Positions 5,802 through 13,434 of a DNA stretch of 13,434 nucleotides are shown in pieces (position 1 is the first letter of the stretch; each line of letters begins with the position of its first letter). The DNA lies in NCBI GenBank assembly GCA_003505715.1, contig DNXU01000491.1, positions 12,900 to 26,333 of the forward strand. The letters are read 5' to 3'. A program made the translations under genes and the position numbers. The DNA is from Cyanobacteria bacterium UBA8803. GTDB taxonomy: Bacteria > Cyanobacteriota > Cyanobacteriia > Cyanobacteriales > Coleofasciculaceae. The notes beneath the pieces are model-generated. The model made no database searches. It saw nothing but the letters and a program-made list of their open reading frames with translations, and had not been told where the DNA came from.

Positions 5802-5808
5802 CTGTAGA

Positions 5809-8148
5809 ATGAGTCAACTTACTCAAGGTGCAAATTTTCCATCGGCGATCCTGACAGTAAATCGGCATGAAGTTGATGGATCTAATGGATCGCAAATGAG
5901 GATTGTGGATGGTAAACTACCAGACGATCTCCAGGGACACCTCTTTATTTTAGCAGCAGCAGGCTTTGCCGACTCCCCATCTCTGCCAAATACTGAACTC
6001 TGCCTCCCTTCCGGTGATGGCACCCCATTAATCAGCGGCGATGGCTTGATCGTCCGTCTTGATTTTCACAAAAAAGGTCAAGAATCTCAGCCAGGTGAAG
6101 TTTGGTTAAAAACAAAACTGGTCGGAACACCATCTTATTGGGCTGACAAAGCAACTGTCGAGCAACCAAAGAAATATGGACAGTTGAAATTCCACAGTCT
6201 GGGTTTGGCACGCCTCTCAGAATATCTTGGCGTTCGTAATGTATGTAACACTTCCTGGTTAGGGATGAAATTTCCTGGGCAAAATCAGCGTTTATTAGTC
6301 ACTTTAGATGCTGGTCGTTCTCACGAAATTGATACTGAATCCCTTGAGGTTGTAACTCCGATAGGATGGAACAAAGAGTGGATTAAACAGATGGAATTGA
6401 AACTGCCATTTCCACTACTGATGAGTTCTGCCCATCCCTACTTTGACCCCCGTAAGAACAAAAACGAAGTTTTCACGGTTAATTACAGCAAGTCATTATA
6501 TACTCTGCTGCTACCTTCGCTTACTCATCACTTGGAAAAACCAGAAGAAATTCATTCAACTGCTGAAAAATTTCTGAAAGAACTCGAAGAAATGGTGCAG
6601 GAAGCCATTCGCCTAATAGAAAATTTCCTTGAATGCGATCGCAAGGCTCCTTGGTTAATCAAAAAAATTGTCCGCACTTTCATTTCAACTCGTGTAATAT
6701 TTCTAAAAAACTTCAGTCTATCCCGGCATCCCCAAAAACTAAAAGAAATTGGAGGAGGAGCAAAACAAATTATAATTGACGAGCTTCATGATGTAGAACA
6801 TCTAGCAAACTTGAAAGAAGAGTTAGAAGATTTCCTGCAACTGATAAAACTAGGGCTGCAAGTTCTAACAGGAGCAAAAGATTTGCAGGATGTCACCTAT
6901 TTAGTGCGTTGGGACGGGAAAGGTGACTTAGAGCGATGGAAGTTGGTTACTGATGATGGCAAGCCAGTAGTGATTCAGGAAACTCTCCACGAGATTGCGG
7001 TGTCTGAAAATTATGTGGTGCTGATGGACACATCTCTAAAAATTGGCATCGGTCAATTGATCAATCTCAAAAATAAGAAACTAGACAGCTTCTTGCGACA
7101 GAAACTTGGCTATGCGCAATGCCCTGATAGCTACATTTATATTGTGCCCCGCAACCCGCTTCCAGAGGGACAGTATCCAGCCCGCAACGATGAAGAAAAA
7201 GAAATTGTAGTAAAAAAGGTGAAGATCGAAAGGGAAGTATTTCACTTTCACGTTGACTATGACGATTCCCACAACCAAATAACACTCCATGCTGCTCATG
7301 CTTGTGCTTGGGATGTAGGTGAATGGCTGCGGAAAGAGGATAATCCCTTGACTTCTAACCCCTATCCCCCGATTGGGATGCTGATTGACGGTATGGATAT
7401 CGGTGTCATGGGACGCTATGTGATTGACGCGGAAAAAGGATCTGTTCTAGATTCCCACATCATTAGCGATCCTGACTATACTTGGGCTGTAGCACTCTAC
7501 GCCTACAGCGACAGCAAACAGGGCAATGACTGGTGGCCTCCAGAAAAATTTGAAAATATCTACTGGAACTCTTATGGCGCTTGGGAGGATCAGCTATCAG
7601 ATTACATCTTCAACCTGTACGCCAATTATAAATATCGGACGAAATCGCTACAACAAATTAAGTCGATTACGAAAAAGGGTAAACCATCTAACTTGTTCCG
7701 ACTGGACGTACAGCAGATGAGAATCTGCGATCGCTACCAGTTCGACCCTGGCTACTATGGAAATTCACCGCAATTCGTACCTAGTGCCAATAGTACTGGT
7801 GGTTCAATGGACGGTTATATCACCTGTACTGTGAATTACAACACTGATCCCAGCAATAGCCTTGAATCGGGGCAGAGTGAAATCTGGATTTTTGATGCGA
7901 AAAACCTGAATCATGGACCAATCTGTAAGCTTGACCATCCCAAACTCAAATTTCCCTTCACCACCCATACAACTTGGTTGCCCCAAATAGCACCTCGTCA
8001 ACCAGGTCTCTATTGTATCTCGGTGAAGAAGGACTTCGAGGAGATGGTGGAAGAAGCAGCCAAGCAGTTTCCTAAGGTTGAGGCTAAAATCAAGGAACTG
8101 TTTGAGAAAGAGGTATATCCCCACTTCCCGACATGTGAAGAGGTATAG
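5809..8148 (+). CDS. Large, divergent carotenoid cleavage oxygenase (RPE65/CCD family)
   Basis: This 779-residue protein shows the carotenoid oxygenase pattern of four spaced iron-ligand His. H209 lies in SSAHPYFDP, H394 in ETLHEIAVSENYVVL, H479 or H481 in VFHFHVDYDD, and H720 in FPFTTHTTWLP. The N-terminal motif LISGDGLIVRLDF (about 74-86) and the late block FVPSANSTGGSMDGYITC...SEIWIFDAKNL (about 656-700) also fit. Such enzymes split carotenoid or related double bonds with O2 on a seven-bladed propeller. Typical cyanobacterial members have about 480-500 residues. The extra length here includes a helical, charged insertion at about 241-356 between the first two His, a segment at about 505-635 without clear counterpart, and a charged helical C-terminus (about 741-770). 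There is no signal peptide. Start ATG 5809 has AGGAG 7 nt upstream and a strong promoter. Substrate and activity are unknown. Confidence 0.75.
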   Translation: MSQLTQGANFPSAILTVNRHEVDGSNGSQMRIVDGKLPDDLQGHLFILAAAGFADSPSLPNTELCLPSGDGTPLISGDGLIVRLDFHKKGQESQPGEVWLKTKLVGTPSYWADKATVEQPKKYGQLKFHSLGLARLSEYLGVRNVCNTSWLGMKFPGQNQRLLVTLDAGRSHEIDTESLEVVTPIGWNKEWIKQMELKLPFPLLMSSAHPYFDPRKNKNEVFTVNYSKSLYTLLLPSLTHHLEKPEEIHSTAEKFLKELEEMVQEAIRLIENFLECDRKAPWLIKKIVRTFISTRVIFLKNFSLSRHPQKLKEIGGGAKQIIIDELHDVEHLANLKEELEDFLQLIKLGLQVLTGAKDLQDVTYLVRWDGKGDLERWKLVTDDGKPVVIQETLHEIAVSENYVVLMDTSLKIGIGQLINLKNKKLDSFLRQKLGYAQCPDSYIYIVPRNPLPEGQYPARNDEEKEIVVKKVKIEREVFHFHVDYDDSHNQITLHAAHACAWDVGEWLRKEDNPLTSNPYPPIGMLIDGMDIGVMGRYVIDAEKGSVLDSHIISDPDYTWAVALYAYSDSKQGNDWWPPEKFENIYWNSYGAWEDQLSDYIFNLYANYKYRTKSLQQIKSITKKGKPSNLFRLDVQQMRICDRYQFDPGYYGNSPQFVPSANSTGGSMDGYITCTVNYNTDPSNSLESGQSEIWIFDAKNLNHGPICKLDHPKLKFPFTTHTTWLPQIAPRQPGLYCISVKKDFEEMVEEAAKQFPKVEAKIKELFEKEVYPHFPTCEEV

Positions 8149-8166
8149 CCCCACTTCCCGACATGT
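8107..8166 (+). repeat. 30-bp tandem duplication at the 3' end of the oxygenase gene
   Basis: 8107-8136 and 8137-8166 are head-to-tail copies differing at 2 of 30 positions. One difference (TAT in copy one, TAG in copy two) creates the actual stop at 8146-8148. Without that change the frame would read six more codons (PHFPTC) to TAG 8167-8169, the stop a single copy would have used. Confidence 0.9.
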
Positions 8167-8167
8167 T

Positions 8168-8217
8168 AGGCAAATTGGATCAGGAGTTTACTTTCTGATC
8201 CAATTTGCCTGATTTTT
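8168..8217 (+). terminator. Rho-independent terminator of the oxygenase gene
   Basis: AGGCAAATTGGATCAG (8168-8183) pairs perfectly with CTGATCCAATTTGCCT (8195-8210): a 16-bp stem with an 11-nt loop, followed by GATTTTT. It starts 20 nt after the stop codon. The stem overlaps the second TAG at 8167-8169. Confidence 0.85.
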
Positions 8218-8229
8218 GAGCAAAAATCA
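8210..8229. repeat. Secondary inverted repeat after the terminator
   Basis: TGATTTTT-GAGC-AAAAATCA, an 8-bp stem that reuses the T-run of the terminator. It may back up 3'-end formation. Confidence 0.4.
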
Positions 8230-8236
8230 ATTTAGT

Positions 8237-8282
8237 TTTAGGAATCAGAATTCAAAATTTTGAATAACTACTGATTCCTAAA
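8237..8282. repeat. 46-bp nested palindromic element
   Basis: TTTAGGAATCAG (8237-8248) and CTGATTCCTAAA (8271-8282) are perfect inverted copies. They enclose the 14-bp palindrome TTCAAAATTTTGAA (8251-8264). This hairpin-within-hairpin form resembles small dispersed palindromic repeats of cyanobacterial intergenic DNA. No second copy is present in the window. Confidence 0.6.
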
Positions 8283-8521
8283 CCCTTAAATCTTATTAAG
8301 ATCTTAAAGATAAGCTGTTAGGCATTTAAACTGTATATTCTCAACAATGGTAACTTAGCCAAAATTCTTTCCTGTTTTCCGTGGATGTGATCATCAGTAG
8401 TTGGTTGGACAGAAAATTATTCAAGAGTCTCCAAGAGTCCTCTCCATCGCCAACTAGTGCGTGACCACACCTGTTCTCCGTTCCCTGTCCCCACTATCAA
8501 GTGTAGATCCTCTCCCAGCTT
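8283..8521. other. Upstream region of the kinase gene
   Basis: Contains the palindrome TTAAGATCTTAA (8296-8307) within a wider imperfect symmetry, possibly an operator, and a lone TATATT near 8334 without a convincing -35. No ORF, RNA gene or repeat array is seen in the remainder. Confidence 0.4.
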
Positions 8522-11500
8522 ATGATAGATACTGCCCTCGCCCTGCCCAACTATCGCGTTATTGAACAACTCTACTCAGGTTCAAGAACCAATGTTTATC
8601 GCGGGATGAGAGAATCAGACCAAACAGCAGTGGCGCTAAAACTGCTATTGAGTGAATATCCCACCTTCAATGAACTGGTGCAATTCCGCAATCAGTATAC
8701 CATTGGCAAAAATCTCGATTTGCCGGGAGTGGTCAAGCATCTAAGTTTAGAAACCTACCGCAATGGTTTTCTCCTAGTGATGGAGGACTTTGGTGGTATT
8801 TCCCTTTCTGAGTATCTCACCTCTTTAGGCAATGAGGAAAATTCTCCATTTACCACTCCTAGAATGTTCAGTGAATTTCTCAATATTGCCATCCAAATAG
8901 TCCAAACACTAGAAGGACTATATCACAACCGAGTAATTCACAAAGATATTAAGCCCCAAAATATTATAATTAACCCCCAAACCAAAGAAGTAAAACTAAT
9001 TGACTTCAGTATCTCCTCACTGTTACCAAGAGAAAATCAGGAGATTACTAACCCCAACATGTTGGAAGGAACCCTAGCCTATATATCTCCCGAACAAACA
9101 GGAAGAATGAATCGGGGTATCGATTACCGCACCGACTTTTATTCTCTAGGAATAACTTTCTACGAACTCCTGACCGGAAAACTACCCTTTGAGTCGGATG
9201 ACCCACTAGAATTAATTCACTGTCACATTGCTAGAAAGCCAATTCCCCCAATTGAAATCAATCCTGCCATCCCGCAGGTATTGAATGATATGGTACTGAA
9301 ACTGATGGCAAAAACGGCGGAAGAACGCTATCAAACAGGGTTTGGATTGCGCTACGACTTGGAGAAATGTTTAGAAAAATACTCCAGCCAAGGCAATATT
9401 ACTTTATTTGAATTAGCCCAAAGAGATATCTCCGAACACTTCACGATTCCCGAAAAACTGTACGGGAGAGAAACAGAAGTAGCCACTCTGTTAGCTGCCT
9501 TTGACAGAGTTAGTTCTGGCACCAGCGAAATGATGTTAGTGGCAGGGTTTTCCGGGATTGGAAAAACAGCTGTAGTTTCGGAAGTCCACAAACCGATTGT
9601 CCGACAACGAGGTTACTTCATTAAAGGGAAATTTGACCAATTTAAACGGGATATTCCCTTTTCAGCGTGGGTGCAAACATTTCAAAATTTAATGCGGCAA
9701 TTACTCACCGAAAGTACTGCCTCTTTAGCAGGATGGCAAGCCAAAATCTTGGCAGCTTTGGGTGAAAATGCTCGGGTAATTATCGATGTTATCCCTGAAT
9801 TAGAACTGTTAATTGGTCAGCAGCCGCCTGTGCCAGAATTAGAAGGGACTGCTGCCCAAAATCGCTTCAATTTATTATTTGAAAAGTTTATCAGAGTATT
9901 TGCCACCAAAGACCATCCCTTGGTGATTTTCTTAGATGACTTGCAGTGGGCAGATTCAGCTTCTTTGAAGTTGATGCAGTTGTTGATGAGCGGAGGAGAT
10001 ACTGGCTATCTTTTATTGTTAGGAGCGTATCGGGATAATGAAGTATTTCCAGCACACCCGTTAATCTTGACGTTAGATGAGATTAGGAAAACCTTAGCGA
10101 CAATCAATCAAATTACATTAGCACCCCTAGACCAATCTTCTCTAAACCGCCTGATTGCTGATACTCTTTCCTGTCCGCTAGAGCGGGCAATGCCTTTAAC
10201 AAACCTGATTTTAACTAAAACTAAAGGCAATCCTTTTTTTAGCAATCAATTTCTCAAATCTCTCTATGAAGAGGGGTTAATCTTTTTTGATTTTAGTTGG
10301 GGTTATTGGCAGTGCGACATTGCCAAAGTCAGGGCACTAGCTGTCAGCGATGATGTAGTCGAATTTATGGCAACGAAATTGCAAAAGTTGCCGGAAAATA
10401 CTCAGTCAGTGTTGAAGTTAGCTGCTTGCATTGGTAACCAATTTGACTTAGCTACTCTATCTATTGTCCATGAGAAATCCCTTGCCGAGACGGCGGCGGA
10501 CTTGTGGAGGGCATTGCAAGAAGGGCTGATTATTCCGATTAGTGAATTTTACAAATTCTTTCAGGATACAGAAGGAGTTGAAGTTAGACAAACATCAGTA
10601 TCAGAGTTTTCCGTACCTTACAGATTTTTACATGATCGCGTCCAACAAGCGTCTTATTTTCTGATTCCCGCATCTCAAAAACAGGCAACTCACTTGAAAA
10701 TTGGGCGGCTGCTATTGAGTAATACCACCGAAGCGGAACGAGAAGAAAAGATTTTTGATATTGTCAACCAGTTGAATATTGGGGTGGAATTAATTACCAA
10801 CCCAACTGAACGAGAAGACTTAGCTAAGTTGAATCTGATGGCTGGAACTAAAGCGAAATCTTCAACAGCTTATGCTGCTGCTATTAGGTATTTAACCGTA
10901 GGGATGGAACTTTTACCAGCTTCTAGCTGGCAGCAGCAGTACGAATTGACATTAGCTCTGTATGAGGAAGCAGCGGAATCAGCTTTCCTGAGCGGTGACT
11001 TTGAGCAGATGGAGCGATTAGCTGATATTGTTCTGGAACGTGCTAGTACCTTGCTCGACAAAGTTAAGGTATATGAGATTAAAATCCAAGCTGGTATAGC
11101 ACAAAACAAGCAACGCTCAGCGCTCCAAAATGCTCTACAAGTACTCGCTTTGCTAGAGATAAGGTTTCCAGAGTCGCCTACAGGTGCGGATATTCAGGCT
11201 GGACTAGAGGAAATAGGGTTAAATTTGACCGGAAAGCGCATCGAGGATTTAATCGACCTACCAGAAATAACTTCTCCTGACAAGAGAGCAGCCATACGGA
11301 TCTTATCGAATATAATCCCTGCTGCTTTTCAAGCTGCTCCTGAAGTGCTGCCGCTGATTGCGTTTGAACAGGTCAATTTATCAATCAAATATGGCAATGC
11401 TTTATGGTCAACTGTTGCCTATGCAACCCATGGGTTCATTCTCTGTGGGGTATTGGATGATATTGAGTCTGGTTATCAATTTGGTCAACTGGCTTTAAAT

Positions 11501-13434
11501 CTATTGCACAAGATCAATGCCAAAGAACTCAAAGCTTCGGTATACTTACTTGTTTATTCCAATGTCAACCCTTGGAAAGATCATCTTGGGGAAACTTTAA
11601 AACCGATCCTGGAAGCTTACTCTAGCGGACTGGAAACAGGAAATTTACCCTATGTTGGCTATTCTGGATACCGATATGCCTACACTTTATATTTCACTGG
11701 CAAGGAACTGACAGAGGTGGAACGGGAGATGACGACCTACAGTCATGCTCTCAGTCAATTTAAGCTCCAGATAGTTGTTAATTATATCCAAATATGCCAT
11801 CAGGCAGTCTTGACTTTGCTGGATCGCTGTGAGAATCCCTACCGTTTAATCGGTGAGGTATATGACGAGGAAACAATGCTACCACGTCATTTGGAAGCCC
11901 ACGATCGAACTGCACTTTTCTACTTATATTCAAACAAACTTATCCTTTGTTATCTGTTTGGAGACTTCCCTCAAGCATTAGAAAATGCCGTTACCGCAGA
12001 AAATTATTTAGATGGTGTGATAGCCTTACCGGAGGTGGCTATATTCTATTTATACGATTCTCTGATACGGTTGGCAGTGTATCGTGATACAGCAGCCTCT
12101 GAGCAAAAGCCGCTCCTCGACAAAGTGCGAGCTAATCAGGAAAAGATACAGAAATGGGCGCATCATGCCCTCATGAATTATCTGCATAAGTTTGATCTAG
12201 TAGAAGCTGAACTCCATCGAGTTTTGGGTCAAAATCTTGAGGCAATGGAATATTACGACAAGGCCATTGCTGGGGCTAAAGAAAACGAGTACATCCAAGA
12301 GGAAGCCATAGCTAACGAACTAGCTGCTAAATTCTATCTGGCTTGGGGCAAAGAAACCATTGCCATCGCTTATCTAACGAAGGCTTACTATTGCTATGCT
12401 CGCTGGGGAGCTAAAGCCAAAGTTGAAGATTTAGAACAACGCTATCCCGAATTACTCGCCCCCATTTTGGTGCAGGCAACCTCGCCCAAACTAGGGGAAA
12501 CAATTTCCCAAACAATCGTGCCCACCGTCACCTCCAACACTTCAAGCTCTGCTACTTCAAATGTTCTAGATTTGGCCACGGTACTCAAAGCCTCTCAAGC
12601 CCTCTCTAGTGAAATTAACCTGGATAAGTTGCTCTCCACTTTAATGCAGGTTGTTCTGGAAAATGCGGGAGCAAAAAAAGGCGCTTTTATCTTGGAAAAA
12701 GTCGGTCAATTGGTGATTGAAAAAACGAGAGTCAGCGGCACAAAATCAGCAACAATTATACAATCAATTCCCGTCGAACAAAGCCAGGAGATTCCTGTCA
12801 GTCTCATCAACTATGTCTATCGTACATTGCAAACTCTCGTACTTGATGATGCCAGAACTGAAAACACCTTTTCCGCCGATCCCTACATCATCAATACCCA
12901 ACCTAAATCGGTTTTGTGTACCCCCATCATCCATCAAGGTAAACCGATTGGTATCCTTTACCTAGAAAATAATCTCACTACCAAGGCATTTACAACTGAC
13001 AGATTGGAAGTCTTAAAAATCTTATCTGCTCAAGCCGCCATCTCCATTACCAATGCCCAACTCTATGCAGAGGTGACAGAAAGTCAAAGCCGATTGACTC
13101 AATTTTTAAACGCCATGCCCGTAGGCGTATCCGTTCACGACTCAACAGGACAAACCTACTATGCCAATCAAACATCACAGCAGTTACTGGGCATCAACGC
13201 TTTACCAGAAGCCAAAACTGAGCAATTGTCACAAACTTATCAAGTTTATCGGGCTGGAACGAATCAATTGTACCCCACTGACCAACTGCCAATCGTGCGA
13301 TCGCTCTCTGGGGAACGAGTTAAGGTTGACGATATCGAACTGCACCAACCTGATAAAATTATCTCCTTGGAAATTTCCAGCACACCAATTTTGGATGAAA
13401 CGGGTAAAATTGTCTATGCGATCGCAGCATTTCA
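8522..13434 (+). CDS. HstK-like trifunctional Ser/Thr kinase, AAA ATPase and GAF/PAS sensor protein (3' end outside window)
   Basis: The frame opens at ATG 8522 and stays open for 1637 codons to the window edge. An in-frame TAG just upstream supports this start; no Shine-Dalgarno sequence is seen. Residues 10-275 are a Ser/Thr kinase with ATP Lys K40 (AVALK), catalytic HKDIKPQN with D142, D161-F-S in place of DFG, and SPEQ at 189-192. Residues about 312-600 are a STAND/AAA-type ATPase with Walker A GFSGIGKT (342-349) and Walker B VIFLDDLQWAD (468-478). Residues about 620-1300 are helical, TPR-like. A Ser/Thr-rich linker (about 1325-1347) leads to a GAF domain (about 1360-1515) and a PAS domain from about 1524. 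In Nostoc HstK-type proteins this order ends in a histidine kinase, which I expect beyond 13434. Probably a cytoplasmic signalling hub; its signal is unknown. Confidence 0.9.
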   Translation, partial: MIDTALALPNYRVIEQLYSGSRTNVYRGMRESDQTAVALKLLLSEYPTFNELVQFRNQYTIGKNLDLPGVVKHLSLETYRNGFLLVMEDFGGISLSEYLTSLGNEENSPFTTPRMFSEFLNIAIQIVQTLEGLYHNRVIHKDIKPQNIIINPQTKEVKLIDFSISSLLPRENQEITNPNMLEGTLAYISPEQTGRMNRGIDYRTDFYSLGITFYELLTGKLPFESDDPLELIHCHIARKPIPPIEINPAIPQVLNDMVLKLMAKTAEERYQTGFGLRYDLEKCLEKYSSQGNITLFELAQRDISEHFTIPEKLYGRETEVATLLAAFDRVSSGTSEMMLVAGFSGIGKTAVVSEVHKPIVRQRGYFIKGKFDQFKRDIPFSAWVQTFQNLMRQLLTESTASLAGWQAKILAALGENARVIIDVIPELELLIGQQPPVPELEGTAAQNRFNLLFEKFIRVFATKDHPLVIFLDDLQWADSASLKLMQLLMSGGDTGYLLLLGAYRDNEVFPAHPLILTLDEIRKTLATINQITLAPLDQSSLNRLIADTLSCPLERAMPLTNLILTKTKGNPFFSNQFLKSLYEEGLIFFDFSWGYWQCDIAKVRALAVSDDVVEFMATKLQKLPENTQSVLKLAACIGNQFDLATLSIVHEKSLAETAADLWRALQEGLIIPISEFYKFFQDTEGVEVRQTSVSEFSVPYRFLHDRVQQASYFLIPASQKQATHLKIGRLLLSNTTEAEREEKIFDIVNQLNIGVELITNPTEREDLAKLNLMAGTKAKSSTAYAAAIRYLTVGMELLPASSWQQQYELTLALYEEAAESAFLSGDFEQMERLADIVLERASTLLDKVKVYEIKIQAGIAQNKQRSALQNALQVLALLEIRFPESPTGADIQAGLEEIGLNLTGKRIEDLIDLPEITSPDKRAAIRILSNIIPAAFQAAPEVLPLIAFEQVNLSIKYGNALWSTVAYATHGFILCGVLDDIESGYQFGQLALNLLHKINAKELKASVYLLVYSNVNPWKDHLGETLKPILEAYSSGLETGNLPYVGYSGYRYAYTLYFTGKELTEVEREMTTYSHALSQFKLQIVVNYIQICHQAVLTLLDRCENPYRLIGEVYDEETMLPRHLEAHDRTALFYLYSNKLILCYLFGDFPQALENAVTAENYLDGVIALPEVAIFYLYDSLIRLAVYRDTAASEQKPLLDKVRANQEKIQKWAHHALMNYLHKFDLVEAELHRVLGQNLEAMEYYDKAIAGAKENEYIQEEAIANELAAKFYLAWGKETIAIAYLTKAYYCYARWGAKAKVEDLEQRYPELLAPILVQATSPKLGETISQTIVPTVTSNTSSSATSNVLDLATVLKASQALSSEINLDKLLSTLMQVVLENAGAKKGAFILEKVGQLVIEKTRVSGTKSATIIQSIPVEQSQEIPVSLINYVYRTLQTLVLDDARTENTFSADPYIINTQPKSVLCTPIIHQGKPIGILYLENNLTTKAFTTDRLEVLKILSAQAAISITNAQLYAEVTESQSRLTQFLNAMPVGVSVHDSTGQTYYANQTSQQLLGINALPEAKTEQLSQTYQVYRAGTNQLYPTDQLPIVRSLSGERVKVDDIELHQPDKIISLEISSTPILDETGKIVYAIAAF

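Larger units (their letters stand above)
5468..5808. other. Divergent intergenic region
   Basis: This 341-bp spacer separates the TPR gene from the carotenoid oxygenase gene. The right half holds a strong plus-strand promoter and a leader with small hairpins, listed separately. In the left half I see only minor palindromes such as TGCCGACGGCA and no convincing minus-strand promoter for the TPR gene. Confidence 0.55.

Noticed and set aside
7804..8154. Minus-strand ORF of 116 codons
   Set aside because: It is antisense to the conserved C-terminal block of the oxygenase and has no protein signature.
8237..8282. Insertion sequence end or MITE
   Set aside because: The palindrome is only 46 bp with no target duplication seen and no second copy in the window; left as a palindromic repeat.

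Overview
The window looks like chromosomal DNA of a cyanobacterium, most likely a filamentous one. The HIP1 octamer GCGATCGC occurs about ten times (611, 2296, an overlapping pair at 3269/3275, 4198, 5375, 6635, 7727, 13297, 13418). Intergenic spaces are filled with heptanucleotide tandem repeats of the STRR type. Several genes are also typically cyanobacterial: an aldo/keto reductase with a ferredoxin-like tail, a bifunctional-nuclease-family protein next to riboflavin synthase, and a giant HstK-like Ser/Thr kinase. I see no tRNA, rRNA, CRISPR array, transposase or phage gene.

Layout. 31-1200 (+): PotD-like periplasmic binding lipoprotein. 1243-1752 (-): small secreted protein of unknown function. 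1852-2988 (-): aldo/keto reductase with two [4Fe-4S] motifs. 3094-3600 (-): bifunctional nuclease family protein. 3601-4148: 548-bp spacer with several inverted repeats. 4149-4838 (+): riboflavin synthase. 4997-5386 or 5467 (-): small TPR protein. 5468-5808: divergent upstream region with a near-consensus sigma70 promoter reading right. 5809-8148 (+): unusually long carotenoid-oxygenase-family protein, closed by a strong terminator. 8522 to the right edge (+): trifunctional Ser/Thr kinase / AAA ATPase / GAF-PAS sensor protein, cut by the window edge but open for at least 1637 codons.

The genes do not form one pathway. Only the three minus-strand genes between 3600 and 1243 lie in the same direction with spacers of about 100 nt, and even those spacers are repeat arrays. 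The most distinctive signal is how the repeats sit on gene borders. One pair of inverted heptamer arrays fills the gap between two convergent genes stop-to-stop (4839-4996). One array forms the whole proximal leader of the reductase (2991-3039). One 27-nt higher-order array (1757-1837) encodes a short repetitive upstream ORF ending 3 nt before the start of the 1243-1752 gene. The second notable item is the 779-residue carotenoid oxygenase. It has an extra helical segment of about 115 residues and a 30-bp tandem duplication at its 3' end, in which a base change creates the present stop codon.

Functions come from reading motifs without database searches. Promoters and hairpins are sequence predictions only.
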